Below are positions 19,243 to 26,951 of a stretch of DNA of 64,000 bases, one piece after another. Under the pieces are notes generated by a model that was not told the DNA's origin, ran no database searches, and saw only the letters and a program-made list of their open reading frames with translations. Numbering within the stretch: the stretch's first letter is position 1; every line of letters starts with the position of its first letter. Source of the DNA: Lysobacter_C viscosus (GTDB lineage Bacteria > Pseudomonadota > Gammaproteobacteria > Xanthomonadales > Xanthomonadaceae); NCBI RefSeq assembly GCF_046600715.1, contig NZ_JBJMAV010000005.1, positions 1-64,000 on the forward strand, written 5' to 3'. A program made the position numbers and the translations under genes.

Positions 19243-19315
19243 TCCTCCGCGCTGCGCCCGCAGTGACGCCGGGGTAGTGTTCCCATTCCCCACTGCCCAT
19301 TCGCATCGCCACCCC

Positions 19316-19675
19316 ATGGACCACGTCTTCATCGAAGGCCTCGAGATCGAGGCGCTGATCGGCATCTACGACTGGGAGCGGCGAATCCGCCAGCCGCTGG
19401 TGTTCGACATCGAGATGGCGTTCGACAACCGCATCCCGGCGGCCAGCGATGCGATCGCCGACACGCTCAACTACAAGGCCGTCAGCAAGCGCGTCATCCA
19501 GTACGTATCGGGTTCCGACTGCGGCCTGGTCGAGACCCTGGCCGAACGGGTGGCGGCGATTATCCTCGAGGAGTTCGGGGTGCAGCGCGTGCGGCTCAAG
19601 CTTCGCAAGCCCGGCGCGGTGCGCGGTGCGCGTGCGGTCGGGGTGGTGATCGAGCGCAGCGCCGCTACCCTGTAG
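19316..19675 (+). CDS. folB: Dihydroneopterin aldolase
   Basis: FolB cleaves dihydroneopterin to 6-hydroxymethyl-dihydropterin in folate synthesis. The start MDHVFIEGLEIEALIGIYDWER gives 119 residues, typical of the family. The catalytic region DTLNYKAVSKRVIQYV and LVETLAERVAAIILEEF, with the pterin-binding Glu, is present, followed by KLRKPGAVRGARAVGVVIER (catalytic Lys). Its leader again has CATTCCC-like repeats and no Shine-Dalgarno. The product feeds FolK, encoded two genes downstream. Confidence 0.93.
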   Translation: MDHVFIEGLEIEALIGIYDWERRIRQPLVFDIEMAFDNRIPAASDAIADTLNYKAVSKRVIQYVSGSDCGLVETLAERVAAIILEEFGVQRVRLKLRKPGAVRGARAVGVVIERSAATL

Positions 19676-19678
19676 CGC

Positions 19679-20968
19679 ATGGACCGGCTCTACGACCTCG
19701 CCCGCCCGCTGGCCGGGCTTCCCCACGCGTCGACCTGGCTGCCGCTGGCCGGGCTGCTGCTGGCGGCGTGGCTGGCCAACTGGATCACCCGCCGGATCCT
19801 GCTCAAGCTGGTGGCGCGGGTGGCGCTGGCGTCCCCCCTGGACTGGGATGACGCGCTGATGGCGCGCGGGGTGCTGTCGCGGCTGGCGCACGTGGTCCCG
19901 GCGCTGATCATCGGCGTGGGCATCCTGGGGATACCCGGCTTGCCGGAGGTGGCCGTCTCGGTCGTCCACAACGTCGCGCTGGCGTACATCTACCTCACCA
20001 TCGCCCTGTCGATCGGCAACCTGTTCAACGCCCTCAACGACCTCTACGAAAGCCGCGGCGATCTCGCACGGAGACGGCCTGTCAAGGGCTACCTGCAGGT
20101 GGCCAAGCTGGTGGTGTTCCTGGTGGCCGGGGTGCTGGTGGTCGCCACCCTCATCGACCGCTCGCCGCTGGTGTTGCTGACCGGCCTGGGGGCGATGACC
20201 GCGGTGGTGCTGCTGGTGTTCAAGGACACGATCCTGTCGCTGGTGGCGTCGATCCAACTGTCAAGCCACGACATGCTGCGGGTCGGGGACTGGATCGAGA
20301 TGCCCGGGCTGCAGGCCGACGGCGACGTGATCGACATCGCGCTGCACACGGTCAAGGTGCAGAACTGGGACAAGACGATCACCACCATCCCGACCCATCG
20401 GCTGATCAGCGACAGCTTCAAGAACTGGCGCGGCATGAGCGAGGCCGGCGGGCGGCGGATCAAGCGCGCGCTGCTGGTCGACCAGGCCTCGGTGCGCTTC
20501 CTGTCGACGGAGGAACGCGACGGCCTGCGCCGTATCGCGCTGATCGACGACTACCTGGACGGCAAGCGCCGCGAGCTGGAGGCCTACAACGCCGAGCTCG
20601 CCGCCGGCGGCAAGGACCCGGTCAACACCCGGCGCGTCACCAACCTGGGCACGTTCCGCGCGTACGTGGCCGCCTACCTGCGCGCGCACCCGCGCGTGCG
20701 GGGCGACATGACGCTGCTGGTGCGCCAGCTCGACCCGGGCGCCACCGGCATCCCGCTGGAGGTGTACTGCTTCACCGCCACCACGGCGTGGGGCGAGTAC
20801 GAGGACATCCAGTCCGACATCTTCGACCACCTGCTGGCGGTGCTGCCCGAATTCGGTCTGCGGCTGTTCCAGCAGCCGGGCGGGGCGGACGTGGCCGCCG
20901 CGGTGGACGCGCTGTCACCGCGAAAGCAACCGCAACCGCAACCGCGAACGCACGAGGCCCCCGCATGA
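19679..20968 (+). CDS. YbdG-type mechanosensitive ion channel protein
   Basis: A 429-residue MscS-superfamily channel that would open on membrane tension during osmotic downshock. About five helices precede the pore region TGLGAMTAVVLLVFKDTILSLVASIQL, and the beta domain follows with DMLRVGDWIEMPGLQADGDVIDIALHTVKVQNWDKT. The long soluble C-terminal part with RRIKRALLVDQASVRFL is typical of the YbdG (MscM) branch rather than small MscS. It starts three bases after folB and ends overlapping folK (ATGA), so it is part of that operon although unrelated to folate. Confidence 0.9.
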   Translation: MDRLYDLARPLAGLPHASTWLPLAGLLLAAWLANWITRRILLKLVARVALASPLDWDDALMARGVLSRLAHVVPALIIGVGILGIPGLPEVAVSVVHNVALAYIYLTIALSIGNLFNALNDLYESRGDLARRRPVKGYLQVAKLVVFLVAGVLVVATLIDRSPLVLLTGLGAMTAVVLLVFKDTILSLVASIQLSSHDMLRVGDWIEMPGLQADGDVIDIALHTVKVQNWDKTITTIPTHRLISDSFKNWRGMSEAGGRRIKRALLVDQASVRFLSTEERDGLRRIALIDDYLDGKRRELEAYNAELAAGGKDPVNTRRVTNLGTFRAYVAAYLRAHPRVRGDMTLLVRQLDPGATGIPLEVYCFTATTAWGEYEDIQSDIFDHLLAVLPEFGLRLFQQPGGADVAAAVDALSPRKQPQPQPRTHEAPA

Positions 20969-21462
20969 GCCCAGCCACCCCCGGTCGCGCCTACCTCAGC
21001 CTGGGCAGCAACCTCGACCCGGAGGCCAACCTGCGCAGCGCGATCGAGGCGTTGCGCGAGCACTTCGGCGACGTGCTGGTTTCACCGGTGTACCGCACGC
21101 GGGCAGTGGGGTTCGACGGCGCCGACTTCCTCAACGCCGCCGCCGTCGTCCAGTGCGCCACCGACCCTTACGCGCTCAACGCCTGGCTGCATGCGCTGGA
21201 GGATGCGCACGGTCGCGACCGCAGCGGCCCGCGCTGGAGCGACCGCACCCTGGACATCGACATCGTCCTGTTCGACGACCGCGTGATGTCCGGGCCCGGG
21301 CACCTGCAACTCCCGCGCCCGGAGTTGCGGCACGCCTTCGTGCTGCGCCCGCTGGCCGACATCGCCCCCGACGTGGAAGTGCCCGGCACCGGGCGCACGC
21401 TGGCGGCGTTGTGGGCCGAGCATCCCGAGCGCGACGTGGCGCCTGAAGTCGTGTCGCTTTGA
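20965..21462 (+). CDS. folK: 2-amino-4-hydroxy-6-hydroxymethyldihydropteridine diphosphokinase
   Basis: FolK pyrophosphorylates the pterin made by FolB. The start MSPATPGRAYLSLGSNLDPE overlaps the preceding stop and gives 165 residues. Family motifs are LGSNL, VSPVYRTRAVGFDGADFLNAA, RWSDRTLDIDIVLFDD (with the D-x-D metal ligands) and LPRPELRHAFVLRPLADI. It ends the tsaD-folB-channel-folK run and is followed by the first REP island. Confidence 0.95.
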   Translation: MSPATPGRAYLSLGSNLDPEANLRSAIEALREHFGDVLVSPVYRTRAVGFDGADFLNAAAVVQCATDPYALNAWLHALEDAHGRDRSGPRWSDRTLDIDIVLFDDRVMSGPGHLQLPRPELRHAFVLRPLADIAPDVEVPGTGRTLAALWAEHPERDVAPEVVSL

Positions 21463-21502
21463 GAACCCCCCGCCCGGAAGCCCGGGGCTTGCCGGGCCGC
21501 CC

Positions 21503-21666
21503 GTAGGAGCGGCCCTTCAGCCGCGAGCGCCGCGCATCTTGCGATTCCGTTGTAGGAGCGACGTAAGTCGCGACCGTCAACTCAACGGAACCACGAAGGT
21601 CGCGACTCACGTCGCTCCTACATATGGAGTCTTCGGGACAGCGATCGCGGCTGAAGCCGCTCCTGC
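21503..21666. repeat. Composite REP island 1 (A+ B+ B- A-)
   Basis: Four REP palindromes lie in nested order. A(+) begins at 21503 (GTAGGAGCGGCCCTTCAGCC, slightly altered loop). B(+) begins at 21552 (GTAGGAGCGACGTAAGTCGC). Inverted B begins at 21598 and inverted A at 21645. Starts are 46-49 bases apart. The island separates convergent folK and the pteridine reductase gene and may also act as a terminator. Spacers are not conserved. Confidence 0.85.
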
Positions 21667-21694
21667 ACAAAGCGCTGTAGGCGAGGGTCGCACT

Positions 21695-22450
21695 TCAGAC
21701 CGCCAGCCGGCGCCCGCCATCCAGGTGGATCACCTGCCCGGTGCAGTAGGTCGCGTCCTGCAGCAGCCAGCGAACCGCCTCGGCGACCTCCTCCGGCGCG
21801 CCGGTGCGCGCCAGCGGCGTGCGCTGCAGCATCGCGCGGCGGGACGCGGCATCGCTGGCGTCACCGCCTTCGACCGGATCTTCCGGCCACAGGATCGCCC
21901 CGGGCGACACCGCATTGACGCGCACGGCGGGGGCCAGTTCCAGTGCCAGCGAGCGCGTGCCCATGAGCAGCGCGGCCTTGGCCATGCAGTAGATCGAATG
22001 GCCGGCCAGGGGGCGCTCGCCGTAGAGGTCGGCCAGGTTGACGATGGCGCCGCCGGTGCGCGCCAGGTGCGGGGCAGCGGCCTGGGACAGGAACAGCGGT
22101 GCGCGCGCATTGGTCGCGAACAGCGCATCCCACTGCGCCGGCGTGGCCTGGCCGATCGGCGTGGGAAAGAACCCCGAGGCGTTGTTGACCAGCGCGTCCA
22201 GCCGCCCGAAACGGCCCACCGTGGCCGCCACCAGCTCGGGCAGGCGATCGAACTGGGCCAGGTCCGCCTGCAGTGCATGGGTGCTGCCGGCACGCTCGTT
22301 CTCGAGCTCGCAGGCGAGCGCGTCGACCTCGGCCGACGAGCTGCGGTAGTGCAGGGCGAGGTCGTAGCCGGCCGCGTGCAGGGCGCGCGCGATCGCCGCG
22401 CCGATGCGGCGGGCGGAACCGGTGACCAGGGCGACGGGGGAGTCGGGCAT
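21695..22450 (-). CDS. Pteridine reductase (FolM/PTR1-like short-chain dehydrogenase)
   Basis: An NADPH-dependent SDR of 251 residues. The cofactor motif TGSARRIGAAIARAL has the TGxxxRxG form of pteridine reductases, in place of TGxxxGxG. LVNNASGFFPTPIG and the catalytic YCMAKAAL (Tyr-x3-Lys) are present, and the end is GQVIHLDGGRRLAV. It probably reduces dihydropterin/dihydrofolate or biopterin. Its position next to folK and near folB supports a pterin role, though it is transcribed toward them. It is divergent from the methyltransferase gene. Confidence 0.88.
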   Translation of the reverse strand: MPDSPVALVTGSARRIGAAIARALHAAGYDLALHYRSSSAEVDALACELENERAGSTHALQADLAQFDRLPELVAATVGRFGRLDALVNNASGFFPTPIGQATPAQWDALFATNARAPLFLSQAAAPHLARTGGAIVNLADLYGERPLAGHSIYCMAKAALLMGTRSLALELAPAVRVNAVSPGAILWPEDPVEGGDASDAASRRAMLQRTPLARTGAPEEVAEAVRWLLQDATYCTGQVIHLDGGRRLAV

Positions 22451-22550
22451 CGAGGGGATTTCCGGAACGGCGATGCGGTGCCCTCGGACCGGGCGTTCGC
22501 ATCCGAGCGGCTATCCTGCGCGACCGCACCCCCTGTTGCCAGCCCGCCGC

Positions 22551-23735
22551 ATGAAGCCCTTCGACCTGCCCGAGCCCGACGCCGCCGCCGCCGCCCACAG
22601 CGCGCGCCTGTCGGACCTCATCCGCGCGGAGATTGCCGCGGCCGGCGGGGCCGTGCCGTTCTCGCGCTTCATGGAGCTGGCGTTGTACGCGCCCGGCCTG
22701 GGCTACTACAGCGCCGGCGCCAGCAAGTTCGGGCCGGCCGGGGATTTCACCACCGCGCCCGAGATGGGCCCGGTGTTCGCCGCCTGCATGGCCGAGGCGC
22801 TGGCGCCGGTGCTCCGCCAGCTCGGCGCACAGGCGCGGTTCCTCGAGCTTGGCGGAGGCACGGGAGCGTTCGCCGCGGTGGCGCTCAAACGGCTGATGGA
22901 ACTGGATGCGCTGCCGGACCGCTACGCCATCCTCGAACCCAGCGCCCAGTTGCGCGAACGCCAGCGCGAGACCCTCCGCGACCGCCTGTCGCCGCCATTG
23001 TTCGAGCTGGTCGAGTGGCCGGACACGCCGTTCCCGGACGAGTGGGAGGGGGTGGTGTTCGCCAACGAGGTGATCGACGCGCTGCCCACCCCGCGCTTCG
23101 CCATCGCCGGCGGCGAGGTGACGGAGGAGCACGTGGCCTGCAACGGGGAGGCATTCGCCCGCGTCGACCGCCCGGCCGACGGCTTCCTGTCCAATGCGGT
23201 GCGACACGTCGAACGCCGCCTGGAGCGCGCACTGCCGGAGGGCTACCGCTCCGAAGTGCTGCCGCAGTTGCCGTACTGGATCCAGGCGGTGTCGGGCGGG
23301 ATGCGCCGCGGCGCGATGCTGTTCGTCGACTACGGCCACCCGCGCGCGGAGTTCTACCAGCCCGGACGCTGCGAAGGCACCCTGCGGGCCTTCCACCGGC
23401 ACCGCATGCACGACGACCCGCTGCGCTGGCCGGGCCTGCAGGACATCACCGCGTCGGTCGATTTCACCGCGCTGGCCGAAGCCGGGGTATCGGCGGGCTT
23501 CGACTTCGCCGGCTACTGCAGCCAGGCCAGTTTCCTGCTTGGCAACGGCCTGGCCGGCGTGCTGGAACGGATCGAACGCATTGCCGAGGACACCGAGCGC
23601 CTGCGCCGTACCGAGGAGGTCAAGAAGCTGACACTGCCCAGCGGCATGGGCGAGCGTTTCGGGGTGATGGGGTTCCAGAAGGATGTGGAGTTCGGTACCG
23701 CGTTCCTGGTGGGCGACCTGAGCTTCCGGTTGTGA
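22551..23735 (+). CDS. MidA/NDUFAF7-family SAM-dependent methyltransferase
   Basis: A 394-residue class I methyltransferase of the COG1565 family. Conserved segments are FSRFMELALYAPGLGYYS, KFGPAGDFTTAPEMGPVFA and FLELGGGTGAFAAVAL (the SAM-binding GxGxG loop), then FANEVIDALPTPRF. The mitochondrial homologue NDUFAF7 methylates an arginine of complex I subunit NDUFS2; the bacterial substrate is not known. The N-terminal 20 residues are Ala-rich. Its stop overlaps a GTG that could start the VanZ-like gene. Confidence 0.87.
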   Translation: MKPFDLPEPDAAAAAHSARLSDLIRAEIAAAGGAVPFSRFMELALYAPGLGYYSAGASKFGPAGDFTTAPEMGPVFAACMAEALAPVLRQLGAQARFLELGGGTGAFAAVALKRLMELDALPDRYAILEPSAQLRERQRETLRDRLSPPLFELVEWPDTPFPDEWEGVVFANEVIDALPTPRFAIAGGEVTEEHVACNGEAFARVDRPADGFLSNAVRHVERRLERALPEGYRSEVLPQLPYWIQAVSGGMRRGAMLFVDYGHPRAEFYQPGRCEGTLRAFHRHRMHDDPLRWPGLQDITASVDFTALAEAGVSAGFDFAGYCSQASFLLGNGLAGVLERIERIAEDTERLRRTEEVKKLTLPSGMGERFGVMGFQKDVEFGTAFLVGDLSFRL

Positions 23736-23761
23736 GCGCGTCCGCCACGTTGCGCCACCGC

Positions 23762-24178
23762 ATGCCGGCGATGAGGCCGCTGCGGCTCGCGCGCTGGTGG
23801 GTTGTGCTGTGGCTGCTGGCGATCGCGGCAATGGTCGCCGTATCGGTGCTGCCGGCCCCGGCAGTCCCGGCGCCCGAGCTCCCGCAACTCGACAAGGCCT
23901 TGCACTTCGGCGCCTACCTGGGCGTGTCCACCTTCGCCTCCATGCTTTTCGCCAGCCCACGGGCCCGGTCGCTGGCGGCGCTGTTGCTGCTGGTGGTCGG
24001 CGTGGGCGTGGAAGCGGCGCAGCATTTCCTGACCGCCACGCGCCAGGCCGAGGTTGCCGACGTGTTCGCCAACACGCTGGGCATCGTCGGCGGCCTGCTG
24101 CTGGGTGCGACACCGGTGGCGCACGGGCTGCAGTGGCTGGAGTCGCGGCTGCCCGTGTCCGCGCCGCGTCCCCTGTAG
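23762..24178 (+). CDS. VanZ-like family membrane protein
   Basis: A 138-residue membrane protein with about four helices. The pattern QLDKALHFGAYLGVSTFASM, later GVEAAQHFLTATRQAEVADVFANTLG, is the K-x-x-H ... E-x-x-QHF ... D-x-x-AN-x-x-G signature of VanZ-like proteins. The function outside teicoplanin resistance is unknown. A GTG at 23732, overlapping the previous stop as GTGA, is an alternative start adding ten residues, and ATG 23771 is another. The stop codon TAG is part of the first REP palindrome of island 2 (GTAGGAG), so the repeat defines the C-terminus. Confidence 0.8.
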   Translation: MPAMRPLRLARWWVVLWLLAIAAMVAVSVLPAPAVPAPELPQLDKALHFGAYLGVSTFASMLFASPRARSLAALLLLVVGVGVEAAQHFLTATRQAEVADVFANTLGIVGGLLLGATPVAHGLQWLESRLPVSAPRPL

Positions 24179-24330
24179 GAGCCGCTTCAGCGGCGGCCGC
24201 AACGCATCAGTCCGAGCGTTGTAGGCGCGACGTGAGTCGCGACCGTTTTGTCCCCGCAGCGGGATCGCGACTTACGTCGCTCCTGAAAAGGCACGGGACG
24301 GTTTCCCATCGAGGCTCAAGCGGCTCCGAC
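24175..24330. repeat. Composite REP island 2 (A+ B+ B- and degenerate A-)
   Basis: A(+) begins at 24175 (GTAGGAGCCGCTTCAGCGGC, with the stem changed on both arms so pairing is kept). B(+) begins at 24221 (GTAGGCGCGACGTGAGTCGC) and inverted B at 24263. A degenerate inverted A lies at 24309-24330, agreeing with the consensus at 18 of 22 positions. Starts are 42-46 bases apart. The island lies between the convergent VanZ-like and cca genes, and it overlaps the VanZ-like stop codon. Confidence 0.8.
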
Positions 24331-24360
24331 TGAACTCAATCGCCGCCACGCGGTTTTCCC

Positions 24361-25587
24361 TTAGGGCCGCTTGCCGGTCGCATGCGCGATCGCCTGGATG
24401 CGCGCGCGCCGCAGGGCTTCGCCGATGGCCGGGCCGCTGAGGCCTTCGGCCACGTCGCCCGCCTTCACCGCACATGCTGCCGCATGCGCCGCGCGCAACC
24501 CGTCGGCCTGCGGATAGTCGCGATCTTCCAGGCCGGTACGGCCTCGCGCATCGGCCTCGCACACGGTGGCCAGCGGATCGATGCGCTCGGGTCGGCGGAA
24601 GCCGTCGCAGCGCGCGACCAGGTCGTGCACCGTCGACGCGCGCAACTGGTCGAAGCGGTGCACGTTGAGGTGCTCGCGGCACGCGGCCTCGGCCAGCTGC
24701 AGGTGCGCGGTGGGCACCCTGAGCCGTTCGCACAGCGCACGCAGGGGTGCCACGCCGGCGCGCTCGTGGCCGATATGCGATGGCAGGACGCCTGCCGGGG
24801 TCAGCGCCTTGCCCAGGTCGTGCACGAGGGCGGCGAAGCCGACGACGTCATCGCCCGGCGCCAGCCGCGCGGCCACGTCGCACACCAGCTCGACGTGGGT
24901 GCCGGTATCGACTTCGGGGTGGTACTCCGCGCGCTGCGGGACGCCGTACAGCGCGTCGACTTCCGGCAGCACCACGGCCAGTGCGCCGCAGTCGCGCAGC
25001 GAGCGCAGGAACGCCGACGGCGCCGGTGCGGCAAGCGCGCGGCGCAGTTCCTGCCACACCCGTTCCGGGGTGAGTTCGGCGAGCTCGCGGGTCTCCACCA
25101 TCCGCCGCATCAGCGCCATCGTTTCCGGCGCGATGCTGAAACCCAGCGGCGCGAAGCGGGCCATGAACCGCGCCGCGCGCAGCACGCGCAGCGGGTCCTC
25201 GACGAACGCGTCGCCGACATGGCGCAGCACGCGCGCCTCGATGTCACGCGCACCGCCGAACGGATCGACCAGCGTGCCGTCGTCGCGCCGCGCGATGGCG
25301 TTGATGGTGAAGTCGCGCCGGCCCAGGTCCGCCTCCAGGGTGACCGAGGGGTCGGCATCCACCACGAACCCGCGATGGCCCCGGCCGGACTTGCGCTCGG
25401 TGCGCGCCAGCGCGTGTTCCTCGCCCGTGTCCGGATGCAGGAACACCGGGAAGTCGCGCCCCACCGGCTTGAAACCGGCGGTCTCCATTGCCTGCTGGGT
25501 CTGGCCGACGACGACGAAGTCACGGTCGCCCGGGGGCAGCCCGAGCAGTGCGTCGCGCACCGCGCCGCCGACGAGGTACACCTCCAT
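24361..25587 (-). CDS. cca: Multifunctional CCA tRNA nucleotidyltransferase
   Basis: Cca adds or repairs the 3' CCA end of tRNA. The start MEVYLVGGAVRDALLGLP (25587) matches the family N-terminus; an ATG seven codons earlier (25608) is possible. The nucleotidyltransferase motif has D21 and D23 in PPGDRDFVVVG, followed by RRDFTINAIARRDDG and EDPLRVLRAARFMARF. The C-terminal half has an HD phosphohydrolase domain (FAALVHDLGKALTP), as in the ~410-residue E. coli type with phosphatase and phosphodiesterase activity. It follows the PH-domain gene closely. Confidence 0.95.
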   Translation of the reverse strand: MEVYLVGGAVRDALLGLPPGDRDFVVVGQTQQAMETAGFKPVGRDFPVFLHPDTGEEHALARTERKSGRGHRGFVVDADPSVTLEADLGRRDFTINAIARRDDGTLVDPFGGARDIEARVLRHVGDAFVEDPLRVLRAARFMARFAPLGFSIAPETMALMRRMVETRELAELTPERVWQELRRALAAPAPSAFLRSLRDCGALAVVLPEVDALYGVPQRAEYHPEVDTGTHVELVCDVAARLAPGDDVVGFAALVHDLGKALTPAGVLPSHIGHERAGVAPLRALCERLRVPTAHLQLAEAACREHLNVHRFDQLRASTVHDLVARCDGFRRPERIDPLATVCEADARGRTGLEDRDYPQADGLRAAHAAACAVKAGDVAEGLSGPAIGEALRRARIQAIAHATGKRP

Positions 25588-25611
25588 CGCGTGGGTGGGG
25601 TCGCCCATCGC

Positions 25612-25989
25612 TCAGCGCGAGACGTGCTGGGCGAGCACGGCGAGGATGTCCTCGGCGCCGGCACTGCGGCCGAGGCTGCGCACCAGCGGCTGGGGCTGGC
25701 CGCAGACCCACAGTTTCAGCTCGGCCTCAAGGTCGAAGTGCGCGGGTGTTTCCAGCGAATACATGACGATGCTGCGGTAGGGCAGGCTGAGGTACTCGGT
25801 GCGGCGACCGGTCACGCCCTGCCGGTCGACCAGGACCAGCCTGCGGTCGGTGAACACCATCAGGTCGCGCACCAGCCCGAACGCACGCTGGACGGTTTCG
25901 CCCGGCGCGAGCAGCGGCTGGAAATCGGCGGCCACGTCATCCAGCGGCTTGTCGCTGGCGTGGCCCAGCAATGTGTCGAGCAGTCCCAT
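25612..25989 (-). CDS. PH domain-containing protein (bacterial PH, YvbH/DUF1696-like)
   Basis: A 125-residue soluble protein: an N-terminal helix (MGLLDTLLGHASDK), then a bacterial pleckstrin-homology domain with ETVQRAFGLVRDLMVFTDRRLVLVDRQGVTGRRTEYLSLPY and a strand-rich C-terminal half ending in a helix. The FTDRRLVLVD...YLSLPYRSI pattern is diagnostic. The biochemical role is unknown. A ribosome-binding site (CCGGAG) stands before the start. It is followed by cca in the same direction. Confidence 0.85.
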   Translation of the reverse strand: MGLLDTLLGHASDKPLDDVAADFQPLLAPGETVQRAFGLVRDLMVFTDRRLVLVDRQGVTGRRTEYLSLPYRSIVMYSLETPAHFDLEAELKLWVCGQPQPLVRSLGRSAGAEDILAVLAQHVSR

Positions 25990-26038
25990 CGTCGGCGCTC
26001 CGGTTGGGCGGGGTTTGGGGTCGATGCTGGCGCGTGGC

Positions 26039-26950
26039 TCAGCCGGCGTCGAGGCCGAGGATCTGCGGCAGGCGCGGGGCGACCGCCGTCGGGGTGATCC
26101 CCAGCCGGGGCAGTCCGTTGTTGTCGCTGGTGGAGTCCAGCTGCAAGGACCGCCAGTTGTCGCGGCTGATCGGCTTGCCGGGCAGGTGCTCGCCCACCTC
26201 GGCCTGCAGCCTGCCCAGCGCCGGCGGCAGCGATACCACCAGACGGTGGCGCCCGCGCGCGGCAGCGGTCATGTGCACGATCTCGCCCAGGGTGTAGCGG
26301 TCGGGGCCGACCAGGTCGAAGCTCTGGCCGACGCTGGCGGGGTTGGCCAACGCGCGCGCGAAGGCTTCGGCCACGTCGCCCACCCATACCGGCTGGAAAC
26401 AGGCCTCGGCGCCACCGATCGGCATCACGGGCAGGTATTTCAGCAGACCGTCGAAGCGGCAGAACAACCCGTCGCCGGGTCCGGCGATGACCGACGGCCG
26501 CAGCAGCGTCCAGTCCAGCCCCGACGTGCGCACCCGCGCCTCGGCCAGGCCGCGCGCCTGCAGGTAATGGCTGTCGCCGTCGCCGGCGTGCAGCGCGCTC
26601 ATCTGCAGTAGCCGCCGCACCCCGTTGGCCTGCATCGCATCGACCAGCGTGTCGAGCAGCTCCACGAAGACGCGGTTGAACTCCAGGCCGTCGTCGCCGC
26701 GCTCGTTGAGGATGCCGACCAGGTTGACCACGGCGTCGGCATCATCCATCACCGCGCCCAGGAACGCGCGGTCGTGCACGTCCCCTTCGATAAGGCTGGC
26801 GTCGCGCGAGAAGCGCGCGCGCGCCGCGTCGCCGATGCCGCGGCTGAGGACGGTGACACGGTGGCCGTCGGCCAGCAGCCGCGGCACCAGGTGATGGCCG
26901 ACGAAGCCGGTACCACCCAGGACCACCACGTGCTGGCGGATCGCCGTCAT
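26039..26950 (-). CDS. NDUFA9-like NAD(P)-binding protein (atypical SDR)
   Basis: A 303-residue Rossmann-fold protein starting MTAIRQHVVVLGGTGFVGHHLV, with the GGTGFVG dinucleotide motif, LIEGDVHDRAFLGAVMDDADAVVNLVGIL, and DWTLLRPSVIAGPGDGLF. This is the complex I NDUFA9/nucleoside-diphosphate-sugar epimerase-like group in bacteria. The catalytic Tyr-x3-Lys is not obvious, as is common in atypical SDRs, so the reaction cannot be named. It begins one base after the slt stop, implying co-transcription with slt. Confidence 0.85.
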   Translation of the reverse strand: MTAIRQHVVVLGGTGFVGHHLVPRLLADGHRVTVLSRGIGDAARARFSRDASLIEGDVHDRAFLGAVMDDADAVVNLVGILNERGDDGLEFNRVFVELLDTLVDAMQANGVRRLLQMSALHAGDGDSHYLQARGLAEARVRTSGLDWTLLRPSVIAGPGDGLFCRFDGLLKYLPVMPIGGAEACFQPVWVGDVAEAFARALANPASVGQSFDLVGPDRYTLGEIVHMTAAARGRHRLVVSLPPALGRLQAEVGEHLPGKPISRDNWRSLQLDSTSDNNGLPRLGITPTAVAPRLPQILGLDAG

Positions 26951-26951
26951 G

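Noticed and set aside
21503..21666. REP islands as ordinary insertion sequences or MITEs with target duplications
   Set aside because: No transposase is encoded and no flanking target-site duplication is visible; composite REP structure fits better, though a MITE-like unit is not excluded.
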